Shown here piece by piece: positions 28,001 through 35,748 of a stretch of DNA of 64,000 nucleotides; the first letter of the stretch is position 1, and each line of letters opens with the position of its first letter. A program made the translations under genes and the position numbers. Below the pieces are notes generated by a model. That model had not been told where the DNA came from, searched no databases, and saw nothing but the letters and a program-made list of their open reading frames with translations. Source of the DNA: Actinoplanes sichuanensis (GTDB lineage Bacteria; Actinomycetota; Actinomycetes; Mycobacteriales; Micromonosporaceae); contig NZ_AP028461.1 of NCBI RefSeq assembly GCF_033097365.1, forward strand, positions 5,146,001 to 5,210,000, given 5' to 3'.

Positions 28001-28966
28001 TCAGCCGGCCAGAGCGTCGACGATGACCTGCGTGTTGTGGCGCTCGGCGCCGAGGTAGGTGCCCTCCGGCGTACCCGGTGCGCCGAGGCTGTCGCCGAAG
28101 AGGGCGTCCTCGCCCGCGATCACCTTGACGCCGGCCTGCTGGGCGATCGCCTCGGTGGTCTTCGGCGGCAGGGAACTCTCCGCGAAGATCGCCTTGGTTC
28201 CGGTCGCCTTGATCTTCGCGACCAGATCGGTGAGCTGCTTGGCGGACAGTTCGGCCGAGGTGTCGAGGCTGGGGATGACCGAGCCGACGAACTCGAGTTC
28301 GTAGCGGGCGATGTAGTAGCCGAAGGCGTCGTGGTTGGTGACCAGCTTGCGGTCGGCGGCCGGGATCTCGGCCCAGGCGGCGGCGTTGTCGCTGTCGAGC
28401 TTGTCGAGCTCGGCGGTGTAGGCGGTGAGGTTCTTGGCGAACGCGTCGGCCTTGGCCGGGTCGGCGGCGGCGAGTCCCTTCTGGATGTTCGTCACCATGA
28501 TCTCGGCGTTGCGCGGGTCGTGCCAGATGTGCGGGTCGTGCTCCTCGCCCTCCTCCTCGGCGTGCTCCCCCTCCGCCTCCTCCTCGTGGTGGCCGCCCTC
28601 GCGCAGGGTGACGCCCTGGCTGGAGTCGACGACGGTGCCCTTGAATCCGGCCGACTCGATCGTGCGGTCGAGCCATTCCTCCAGGCCCACGCCGTTCTTC
28701 ACGACCAGTTCGGCGCTCGCGATGGCCTGCAGGTCGGCGGGCGTCGGCTCGTACTCGTGGGGGTCGACGTTGGGTTTGATGATCTGGGTGACGTCGACGT
28801 CGGCGCCGCCGATGTTGCGGACGAAGTCGGCGACCTCGGGGGTGGTGGCCACGACGGCGAGCTTGGTGGCGGCCGGAGCGGAGGCGCCGGGCTCGGCGGC
28901 CGCGGAGCCGCAGCCGGCCAGTACGGCGAGAGTCGCGGTCCAGACCAGAAGGTGGATCTGTTTCAT
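28001..28966 (-). CDS. znuA: Zinc-binding lipoprotein of ABC importer, ZnuA-type
   Basis: This 321-aa cluster A-I binding protein begins with a lipoprotein signal (lipobox ending at Cys19). Metal ligands typical for the family are seen in PHEYEP (69-74) and in the His of DPHIWHDP (144-151). Between them lies a loop rich in His and Glu (126-143), the hallmark of zinc-specific ZnuA proteins. It captures zinc outside the membrane. A 15-bp Zur/Fur-type box lies directly upstream. First gene of the znuA-znuC-permease-permease-arsR operon. Confidence 0.93.
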   Translation of the reverse strand: MKQIHLLVWTATLAVLAGCGSAAAEPGASAPAATKLAVVATTPEVADFVRNIGGADVDVTQIIKPNVDPHEYEPTPADLQAIASAELVVKNGVGLEEWLDRTIESAGFKGTVVDSSQGVTLREGGHHEEEAEGEHAEEEGEEHDPHIWHDPRNAEIMVTNIQKGLAAADPAKADAFAKNLTAYTAELDKLDSDNAAAWAEIPAADRKLVTNHDAFGYYIARYELEFVGSVIPSLDTSAELSAKQLTDLVAKIKATGTKAIFAESSLPPKTTEAIAQQAGVKVIAGEDALFGDSLGAPGTPEGTYLGAERHNTQVIVDALAG

Positions 28967-28973
28967 GGCGGAA

Positions 28974-28988
28974 CGATAATCATTGTCA
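28974..28988. promoter_or_regulatory. Zur-like box upstream of znuA
   Basis: CGATAATCATTGTCA is a 7-1-7 inverted repeat (inner GATAAT-C-ATTGTC with one mismatch), the form bound by Fur-family regulators such as Zur. It ends 8 bp before the znuA start codon, a position suited to repression by zinc-loaded Zur. Confidence 0.7.
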
Positions 28989-29032
28989 AAATTTATCGTC
29001 TAATCGCAAACTGACGATATGTTCAGCAGCGG

Positions 29033-29764
29033 TCAGGCCACGGCGGCGAGAGCGGCGTGGGCACCCCACCGCCAGACGACGCCGGCCTGCCCGAAACCCG
29101 CACTCAGGGCGGCCGAGCGGTGCCAGTCGGCGGGCGGCGCGAACTCGGCGGGCACCCGGTCGGCGAAGACCGACCGCCGCTCGTCCAGCAGCGGCCGCAA
29201 CGACTCCTCGGCGTGCAGCCCGTCCCACCAACCGACCCAGGCCGGTCCGGCGGCGGGCTGAAGGCACTCCGTCACCCGGTCCAGGCCGGGCTCGGGCATC
29301 AGGTCGGCGACGATCAGCAGACCGCCGGGCCGCAGCACCGAGCGGGCCGCCCGATAGAGGGCCAGCGCCTGCTCGGGGGCCAGGTAATGGATCGTCATCA
29401 CGATGGTGAGCAGGTCGTACGGCCCGTCCGGCAAGGCCCGCGCGGCGGCCAGGTCACCCCGGTGGACCCGGATCCGGTCACCCGCCGCCACGTGGGCCAG
29501 CGCGAGCAGGACCGGGTCCAGGTCGATCATCGCCACGTCGGCGCCCGGCCAGCGGGCGGCCATCCGCTCGGCGAAGACGCCGGGGCCGCCACCCAGGTCG
29601 AGGATCCGGCGCGGACACCCGCCGCACACGGCCTCGGCGACGGTCGGCAGCATCTCCTCGAAGCTCGCCGTGCCGGGCAGGAAACCGGCCATCACCTCGT
29701 CCCAGGCGCTTCGCCAGCGGTCGACTGTCGCCCGATCGATAACGGGCAAAGCGGGAGAAGACAC
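29033..29764 (-). CDS. Class I SAM-dependent methyltransferase
   Basis: This 243-aa enzyme has the SAM-binding motif ILDLGGGPGVFAERMA (about 53-68), the acidic residue after strand 2 in MIDLDPV, and the post-motifs GDLAAA and LRPGGLLIVADL. It starts at a GTG. A second Zur-like box lies 14 bp upstream and znuA lies downstream, so it is probably expressed under zinc shortage. The substrate is unknown. By context it may tailor a product of the three PLP enzymes encoded just upstream. Confidence 0.85.
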   Translation of the reverse strand: MSSPALPVIDRATVDRWRSAWDEVMAGFLPGTASFEEMLPTVAEAVCGGCPRRILDLGGGPGVFAERMAARWPGADVAMIDLDPVLLALAHVAAGDRIRVHRGDLAAARALPDGPYDLLTIVMTIHYLAPEQALALYRAARSVLRPGGLLIVADLMPEPGLDRVTECLQPAAGPAWVGWWDGLHAEESLRPLLDERRSVFADRVPAEFAPPADWHRSAALSAGFGQAGVVWRWGAHAALAAVA

Positions 29765-29777
29765 GGAGCCACTCTAA

Positions 29778-29792
29778 CGGAAGTCGTTTTCA
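29778..29792. promoter_or_regulatory. Possible second Zur box
   Basis: Read on the minus strand, TGAAAACGACTTCCG matches 11 of 15 positions of the actinobacterial Zur consensus TGAAAATGATTTTCA. It sits in the 43-bp gap before the methyltransferase start. This is weaker than the znuA box. Confidence 0.4.
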
Positions 29793-29807
29793 ATAAGGCG
29801 GAACCGG

Positions 29808-30992
29808 TCAACCTTCGGCGTCCAGCCGGGTCAGCAGCTCGACCAGGCGGTCGATCTCCTCGATCGTGTTGTAGGCGTGCACGCTCACCCGTACCGATGC
29901 CGTCTTCTCGCCTTTCTCGGCCTGGCAGTGACCGTCGGCCCGGACCAGGAAGCCCTCTGCGGCCAGGATGAAACCGAGATCGTTGGAACCGATCCGGCGA
30001 TGCCGGAAGGTGACGATGCCGTGCCGCTGCTGCACCGGCGAATCCACCGCGAGACTGCGCTGACAACCGAGCACCTCGTACGCGGGCAGGCGCGCCAGAG
30101 CGTCGGTGAGGCGGGCGCCCAGCGCGACGGTCCACCTGGCGATCCGCTCCACACCGGCCTTGTCCAGCCAGTCGAGGGCGGCGGCGAGGCTGACGATACC
30201 GCTGGTGTTCGGAGTGCCCGCCCAGCCACCGGGCGCGAACCGGGCACCGCGCCGGTTGGCGGCCCAGATCGCGCCGGTGCCCGGCAACGCCATCGCCTTA
30301 TGACCGGAGAAGACGACGAAGTCGACGTCGAGATCGGCCACCGACAGCGGCAGGTGCCCGACCCCCTGCGCGGCGTCCAGGCAGATCACCACGTCCGGAC
30401 CGGCGGCCGCCCGGATCCGGTGGATGTTCATGTCGCCGCCGTAGACGTGATGCACGTGCGTGACGGCGATGAACCGGGTCCGGTCGGTGACCAGCGACGG
30501 CAGCGCCCGGTGGTCGTAGTCGTGGGCCGCGTCGTAGGGCAGCTCCACGATCCGGACGGGCACACCCTCGCGGGCCGACTGGTCGGCCGCCTCCCGCCAG
30601 GGCAGCGCGTTCGCCTGGTGATCGGCGGCGGGCACGATGATCTCGTCGCCGGCGCGGAGGTGGCGCGTCAGCCAGTCCCGGGCGATCAGCCGCAGCCCCT
30701 CGGTGGTGCCACTGACGAAGTGCACCCCGGAGCGGTCCGGGTCCGGGTCGCCGAGAAAGCCGCGGACCCGCTGCCCGGCCTCCTCGACGAGCGCGGTGGT
30801 CCGGTTCGCCCACGGGTAGGTGCCCCGGCCGGCGTTGGCGTTCTCGCTGGTCAGGTAACTGATCACGGCGTCCAGCACGGCCTGCGGCTTCTGCGCGGTG
30901 GCGGCACTGTCCAGATAGGCCGTGCCCGGGTTGCCGACGATGATCGGAAACTGCTCCCGCAGCCCCGCCTGCCAGGTGCGCAGTTCCTCCAT
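29808..30992 (-). CDS. SufS-like cysteine desulfurase / class V aminotransferase
   Basis: This 394-aa PLP enzyme of class V has the PLP Lys in VFSGHKAMALPGTG (Lys232), ICLDAAQGVGH (204-213) for cofactor contact, and a Cys in RADGHCQAEK (Cys356) at the position of the sulfur-accepting Cys of SufS/CsdA. It would therefore take sulfur from cysteine (or selenium from selenocysteine). I chose the ATG at 30992, two bases after the upstream stop; a much longer open frame continues upstream but is antisense-like noise. No SufU/SufE or other Fe-S assembly gene is nearby, which suggests a specialised role. Confidence 0.88.
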   Translation of the reverse strand: MEELRTWQAGLREQFPIIVGNPGTAYLDSAATAQKPQAVLDAVISYLTSENANAGRGTYPWANRTTALVEEAGQRVRGFLGDPDPDRSGVHFVSGTTEGLRLIARDWLTRHLRAGDEIIVPAADHQANALPWREAADQSAREGVPVRIVELPYDAAHDYDHRALPSLVTDRTRFIAVTHVHHVYGGDMNIHRIRAAAGPDVVICLDAAQGVGHLPLSVADLDVDFVVFSGHKAMALPGTGAIWAANRRGARFAPGGWAGTPNTSGIVSLAAALDWLDKAGVERIARWTVALGARLTDALARLPAYEVLGCQRSLAVDSPVQQRHGIVTFRHRRIGSNDLGFILAAEGFLVRADGHCQAEKGEKTASVRVSVHAYNTIEEIDRLVELLTRLDAEG

Positions 30993-30994
30993 AC

Positions 30995-32314
30995 TCAGTC
31001 CCGCACCAGGGTCGCGCCGGCGTCGCGCCAGGCGATCACCCCACCGTCCAGGGACCGCACGTCGGGATGCCCCATCCGGGTCAGCAGTGCGGCGTACCGG
31101 GCGGACTTCTCCCCCACCGGGCAGACCAGCAGCACCGGCTGCCGCCGACTGAACGGCAGTCCACTGTGCAGCATCTCGCCGAACTGCTCGTCGACGATGT
31201 TGATCGACCGGTCGATGTGCAGCGCCCGGTAGGCGAACGGGCTGCGCAGATCCACCACCAGCGGTCGTTCCGTGTCGATCCAGGCCTGCGCCCCGGCCAC
31301 GTCGACGGTGTGCGCGGCCGCCAGTTCGGCGCCGGTGAGACTGTGCACCGAGTTGGCCCGGGCCGGCTGCCGGAACAACTCGGGACGGCGCTCGCGCAGG
31401 TAGCTCATGTAGCTCTCGACCCGGTCGCAGACGATGAACACCGCGGTCCGCCGCTCGGTCAGTTCCTCGTCGACACCACGCAGGTGACGCACCGCACCCT
31501 GGTAGGCACCACCACCGGTCGGACCGGCCAGGGTGCCGCACCGGCGTACCAGGGTGAGAAGCCCGTCGATCGCGTCGTCGGAGCTGACCGCCTCGATGGT
31601 GTCGTAGGTCTCCGGATCGAAGAGCCCGACCTCGTGCACCTCGTCGATGTCGCGGATGCCGGGGATGAAGTCGGATTTCTCGGCCACCAGCCCGACCACG
31701 GTGACCGTCGGGTCGTGTGCCCGCAGCACCCGGGCCACCCCGCTGGACGAGCCGGCCGTGCCGACGCAGGCGATGAAGTAGTCGGGCGCCCGCCCACCCA
31801 GGTCGGCGATGATCTCCGGCCCGGTGCCCTGGACGTGCGCCTGCACGTTGCGGTCGTTGAAGTACTGGTCGGTGTGCAGGTAGCCGGCGCCGTCGGCGGA
31901 CACCGCGTGGTACATCCGGGTCAGCGGATCGTCGGTGTCGGTCGGGTCCAGGCACTCCGACCGGCCGGGCAGCTCGTCGATCTGGGCGCCGAGCAGGAGC
32001 AGGAGATCCTTGATCTCGGGCACCCGCATCCGGTTGGTGACACTGCGGAACGGCAGGCCGTGCATGCCGGCGATCACCGCGAGCGCCTTGGCCGTGTTGC
32101 CGCTGGACAGCTCGACCACGGTCTCGCCGCGGTCGGCCGCGCCGGGCAGCCGGTCGCGCACCATGTTCCACGCGGCCCGGTCCTTGACCGAGCCGAACGG
32201 GTTGAACAGTTCCATCTTCGCGAACAGGTCGATGTTGCGGAGCCCGTGCACCGCCGGGTCGATGCGCACCAGGGGCGTGCCGCCGATGATGTCGGTGACG
32301 CTGTCGTACCTCAC
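30995..32314 (-). CDS. Cysteine synthase-like enzyme fused to rhodanese
   Basis: This 439-aa fusion has an N-terminal fold-type II PLP domain of the CysK/SbnA family (Lys44 in NPFGSVKDRAA; phosphate-binding ELSSGNTAK and TAGSSSGVAR). It is followed by a rhodanese domain (about 330-439) with the active-site loop LLVCPVGEKSARY (Cys398). CysK-like enzymes join a nucleophile to an activated serine, and SbnA makes a precursor of diaminopropionate. The rhodanese could supply or accept persulfide sulfur from the SufS-like enzyme encoded next. Its start overlaps the stop of the upstream Y4yA-like gene by 4 nt. The exact product is unknown. Confidence 0.88.
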   Translation of the reverse strand: MRYDSVTDIIGGTPLVRIDPAVHGLRNIDLFAKMELFNPFGSVKDRAAWNMVRDRLPGAADRGETVVELSSGNTAKALAVIAGMHGLPFRSVTNRMRVPEIKDLLLLLGAQIDELPGRSECLDPTDTDDPLTRMYHAVSADGAGYLHTDQYFNDRNVQAHVQGTGPEIIADLGGRAPDYFIACVGTAGSSSGVARVLRAHDPTVTVVGLVAEKSDFIPGIRDIDEVHEVGLFDPETYDTIEAVSSDDAIDGLLTLVRRCGTLAGPTGGGAYQGAVRHLRGVDEELTERRTAVFIVCDRVESYMSYLRERRPELFRQPARANSVHSLTGAELAAAHTVDVAGAQAWIDTERPLVVDLRSPFAYRALHIDRSINIVDEQFGEMLHSGLPFSRRQPVLLVCPVGEKSARYAALLTRMGHPDVRSLDGGVIAWRDAGATLVRD

Positions 32315-33813
32315 CCGATCTCCTCACGACCCGTCACGGGCCAGTACCCGTCGTCCAGGCACCACCGCCAGGCGTCGCCGGCCCGGTAGGCGGCGATCGT
32401 GCGGGCGGTGGGCTGCATCAGCGCGCCACCGGCGCTGAAGTCCATCAGGTAGCCCGCCGTGTTCGCGAACACCAGCAGGTCACCCCGCTGCGGGAGGCTC
32501 GGCAGGAACACCTTGCGGCGGGTGATCAGGTCGGCCTCCAGGCACAGGTTCCCGGTCAGATGAACCCCGGCCGGCTGCGGGTCTGCGCGGGTCTTCCCCG
32601 CCCGGGGCACGAGAATCGGATCCATCAGTACGCCGTGCTGCTCCAACCCGACGTCGGTGCCGTTGCCGGCCACCCGGACCAGCGTCTCGCCCCGCCCGTC
32701 GTCGTCCACCTGCTCCACCCGCAGCAGCACGGCACCGCACTGGTCGAGCAGGGCCCGGCCCGGCTCGACATGAAGGTCGTAGAGGTGGTCGAGCACCGAC
32801 GCGCCCAGCGGCCGCCGGTACACCGTGGACTCGGTGCGCAGCAGGGTGTCCAGATAGTCCGGTCCGGTGACGCTGCGATGCGCTGGGTAGACGCTGAGCG
32901 CGCCGCGGACCGTGCCGCCCTCGTTGCGGAGACCGTAGCCGTGCCCGTTCCAGGTCAGCGACGGCCGCCGGCCGAGGACCGCGGCGGTGTGCTCGGTGGT
33001 CCAGGACTCCCACTCGGCCGCGTCGGCCAGGTAGTTCAGCCCGAAGCCGCCGCCGATGTCGATCGCCCTCGGGTCGAGCCCACGCCGCCCGGCCTCGTCC
33101 ATGGCGGCCAGGCAGCCCTCCAGCGCAGCCGCCTTCTCCGGCAGGCCGACGGTGTCCAGGTGGTACGCCACACCGAGGAAGTCGAGCCGGTCACGATGCT
33201 CGCCGAGGACGTCCCAGAGCGGGCCGGTGGCGGTGGCCGGAATACCGAAGCGGCTGGCCCGGGACAGCACCGCGGTGTTGGCGAATCCGGACAGCCGGGC
33301 CATCACCCGCACCCTGGGCAGCCGGTGGGCCACCACGATCGCCGCCAGGTCGGACAGTTCCGCGACCGAGTCGGCGTTGACCGTCACCCCGGCCCGGGCG
33401 GCCAGCCACAGATACTCCCGGCTCTTCGGCCCGGTCGCCATGATCCGCTCCGGGGTGAAGCCGGCACCGAGCGCGTGCTGGAGTTCACCGAGCGACGCCA
33501 CGTCGATCCCACAGCCGGCTCCGGCCAGTGCCCGGACCAGCGCGTGCGACCGGTTGGCCTTGTGTGCGAAGTAGACACCGCCGCTGAGGTGGTGGGCCGC
33601 GAGCACCCGCTCGAACCGTTGCACGTTACCGATCACCTGCTCCGGCAGCACCAGGTTGAGCGGCGATCCGAGGGCGTCGGCGACCTGGTGGAGCCACGCG
33701 TGATCGTCCAACAGGGACCGCAGGTCACCCTCCACACGCGGCTGCAGATATCGGACCAATCCCACTCCCCGTGTCGTAGACGGCACAGCCCGAACGTAAT
33801 CCATGAAAGGCAC
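32311..33813 (-). CDS. Y4yA-like PLP-dependent decarboxylase (fold type III)
   Basis: This 500-aa enzyme of the DapDC/ornithine decarboxylase superfamily (alanine racemase-like barrel plus C-terminal beta domain) resembles the Y4yA group of PLP enzymes. The PLP Lys is in YFAHKANRSHAL (Lys85), the Gly loop in IDIGGGFGLNY, and the C-terminal substrate Cys region in GNLCLEADLI. It probably decarboxylates an amino-acid derivative made by the coupled CysK-like enzyme; related pairs occur in siderophore-type clusters. The start is either the GTG at 33813 or the ATG at 33804. First gene of the minus-strand zinc island. Confidence 0.85.
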   Translation of the reverse strand: MPFMDYVRAVPSTTRGVGLVRYLQPRVEGDLRSLLDDHAWLHQVADALGSPLNLVLPEQVIGNVQRFERVLAAHHLSGGVYFAHKANRSHALVRALAGAGCGIDVASLGELQHALGAGFTPERIMATGPKSREYLWLAARAGVTVNADSVAELSDLAAIVVAHRLPRVRVMARLSGFANTAVLSRASRFGIPATATGPLWDVLGEHRDRLDFLGVAYHLDTVGLPEKAAALEGCLAAMDEAGRRGLDPRAIDIGGGFGLNYLADAAEWESWTTEHTAAVLGRRPSLTWNGHGYGLRNEGGTVRGALSVYPAHRSVTGPDYLDTLLRTESTVYRRPLGASVLDHLYDLHVEPGRALLDQCGAVLLRVEQVDDDGRGETLVRVAGNGTDVGLEQHGVLMDPILVPRAGKTRADPQPAGVHLTGNLCLEADLITRRKVFLPSLPQRGDLLVFANTAGYLMDFSAGGALMQPTARTIAAYRAGDAWRWCLDDGYWPVTGREEIG

Positions 33814-34063
33814 CGGGCCAAGAGGATCATCACCTGAACGTGATCATCCAACTACGCTATGCAACCTTGCGCATATGGCCAGACATCTATCCCTCCGCGG
33901 CGCGGACGCGGTGACCATCGGCACGCCCTCGAAACGAAAGGCCGAACATATTAGAAATTGAGCATCAATTGATATTCACAGGCGGATCTTGCACCCCGGC
34001 CGATATTCGGTAAGTTATTGACGGCCGTGACTGCTCACTCGTCCGGCGGATAACGAGGAGCGA
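33814..34063. promoter_or_regulatory. AT-richer divergent control region with two inverted repeats
   Basis: This 250-bp gap separates the divergent Y4yA-like and permease genes and is clearly poorer in GC than its surroundings. It holds an inverted repeat with 10-bp arms (GGATCATCAC at 33824-33833, GTGATCATCC at 33840-33849, one mismatch). It also holds a 20-bp imperfect palindrome centred on ATCAATTGAT (33959-33978). Neither is a close match to the Zur consensus, so another regulator, or a divergent Zur site, is possible. Confidence 0.5.
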
Positions 34064-35044
34064 ATGGTGCCGACGATTTCCCAGGAACGCTCTACCTGGC
34101 GTTTCGGGTCCGTGGAAGTGTTGGCGCTCCTTCTCGTGGCGCTCGTCGCACTACGCAATCCACTGGCCACTCTCGTTTCCGATCCCCGACTTCAGACGTG
34201 GACCACGGTTTTCGTCTCGGTGATGGTCCAGGCCGTGCCGTTCCTGATATTCGGAGTCGTGCTGTCGGCGGTCATCGCGGTGTTCGTGCCGCGCTCGTTC
34301 TGGGCGAAGGCCCTGCCCCGTCACCCCGCACTGGCGGTGCCCGCCGCCGGCCTGGCCGGAGTGGTCCTGCCCGGCTGCGAGTGCGGCAGCGTGCCGATCG
34401 CGGGTTCGCTGATCCGCCGCGGCGTGACCCCGGCCGCGGCCCTGGCCTTCCTGCTGGCCGCCCCGGCGGTCAACCCGATCGTGCTGACCGCGACCGCGGT
34501 GGCCTTCCCCGGCAACCCGGAGATGGTCGCCGCCCGGGCCGTCGCCAGCCTGATCGTGGCGATCGCGATGGGCTGGCTGTGGCTGCGCCTGGGCCGCAGC
34601 GAATGGATCCGCCTGCCGCACCGGTCCGGCCTGGACGACGCCTCCCGGGCCCGGGCGTTCTGGGCGTCGTGCCGGCACGACGTCATGCACGCCGGTGGCT
34701 TCCTCGTCATCGGTGCGGCCGCCGCCGCGACCATCAACGTGGTGGTGCCCGAGTCGTGGCTGCAGACCCTGGCCGCCCACCCGGTCCTGTCGGTGGCGGC
34801 GCTGGCCACGCTGGCCGTGCTGCTGTCGATCTGCAGCGAGGCCGACGCGTTCGTGGCCGCCTCACTGTCCCAGTTCTCGTTGACCTCCCGGCTGGTGTTC
34901 CTGGTGGTGGGCCCGATGGTCGACCTGAAACTGATCGCGATGCAGACCGGCGTGTTCGGCCGGCGGTTCGCGGCCCGGTTCGCGCCCGCCACGTTCGTCA
35001 CCGCGGTGCTGGTCGGCGTCGGCGTGGGGACGGTGATCTGGTGA
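34064..35044 (+). CDS. DUF318-type permease (YcgR/ArsP_1-like)
   Basis: This 326-aa polytopic membrane protein of the DUF318/ArsP_1 permease family contains the characteristic cysteine motif LPGCECGSVPIAGSLIRRG (about 104-122) and about eight hydrophobic segments. The ATG has GAGGAG upstream. It overlaps a TIGR03943 protein gene, the standard partner pair. The transported species is not established. Because it diverges from a zinc island, a metal or metal-ligand substrate is plausible here (inference). Confidence 0.88.
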   Translation: MVPTISQERSTWRFGSVEVLALLLVALVALRNPLATLVSDPRLQTWTTVFVSVMVQAVPFLIFGVVLSAVIAVFVPRSFWAKALPRHPALAVPAAGLAGVVLPGCECGSVPIAGSLIRRGVTPAAALAFLLAAPAVNPIVLTATAVAFPGNPEMVAARAVASLIVAIAMGWLWLRLGRSEWIRLPHRSGLDDASRARAFWASCRHDVMHAGGFLVIGAAAAATINVVVPESWLQTLAAHPVLSVAALATLAVLLSICSEADAFVAASLSQFSLTSRLVFLVVGPMVDLKLIAMQTGVFGRRFAARFAPATFVTAVLVGVGVGTVIW

Positions 35045-35748
35045 ACCGGCGGGCCCAGGCGATCGTGATGGTGCTGTTCGGCGGGGCGATCCTCAAGGCC
35101 AGTCTCACCGATGTGTACCTGCGGTACGTCAAGGAGAGCCTGCAGCCGTTCCTCATCGCGGCGGGTGTGTTGCTGCTGGCCGCGGCCGCGATGACCCTCT
35201 ACTACGAGATGCGGCCCGGCGACTCCGCAACGGACCGGCACGTCCACCACGAGCCGCAGGTCGGCTGGCTGCTGATCGTCCCGGCGCTCGGCGTTCTGCT
35301 GATCGCGCCGCCGGCGCTCGGCTCGTACGCCGCCGGCCAGTCCGGCACCGCGCTGGCCGCCGCGCAGGTCGAGTCGGAGTTCGCACCGCTGCCCCCGGGT
35401 GACCCGGTGCCGCTGAGCCTGATGGAGTACGCCACCCGGGCCGTCTTCGACCAGGGCCGCACCCTCGACGGCCGGGAACTGCGGCTCACCGGGTTCATCA
35501 GCCCCGGCCCGGACGGGCGGCCGATGCTGACCCGGATGACCGTGGCCTGTTGCGCCGCCGACGGCCGCCCGATCAAAATCGGACTCGACGGTGACGTCCC
35601 GGTCGACGCGCCGGTGGACACCTGGATCCACGCCGTCGGCGTCTACAGCAGCCGGGTCGAGAAGGATCCGGTCAACCAGGCCGAGGTGCCCTACCTGAGG
35701 GTGACGAGCTGGCAGCAGACCACGGCACCCCGGCGGCCGTACGAATGA
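35041..35748 (+). CDS. TIGR03943/DUF1980 family protein (YcgQ-like)
   Basis: This 235-aa protein has two N-terminal membrane segments (about 5-20 and 38-60) and a third near 80-100, then an extracytoplasmic C-terminal domain with the conserved VACCAADGRPIKIGLDG. It forms a conserved pair with DUF318 permeases and probably acts as their exposed subunit. It starts at a GTG overlapping the permease stop and its own stop overlaps the next ATG, so three genes are coupled. The paired Cys could bind a metal. Confidence 0.88.
   Translation: MNRRAQAIVMVLFGGAILKASLTDVYLRYVKESLQPFLIAAGVLLLAAAAMTLYYEMRPGDSATDRHVHHEPQVGWLLIVPALGVLLIAPPALGSYAAGQSGTALAAAQVESEFAPLPPGDPVPLSLMEYATRAVFDQGRTLDGRELRLTGFISPGPDGRPMLTRMTVACCAADGRPIKIGLDGDVPVDAPVDTWIHAVGVYSSRVEKDPVNQAEVPYLRVTSWQQTTAPRRPYE

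Noticed and set aside
30993..32327. N-terminal extension of the SufS-like gene by about 445 codons
   Set aside because: The extra part is antisense-like Arg/Pro-rich sequence over the CysK-rhodanese gene; a good ATG lies just after that gene's stop.
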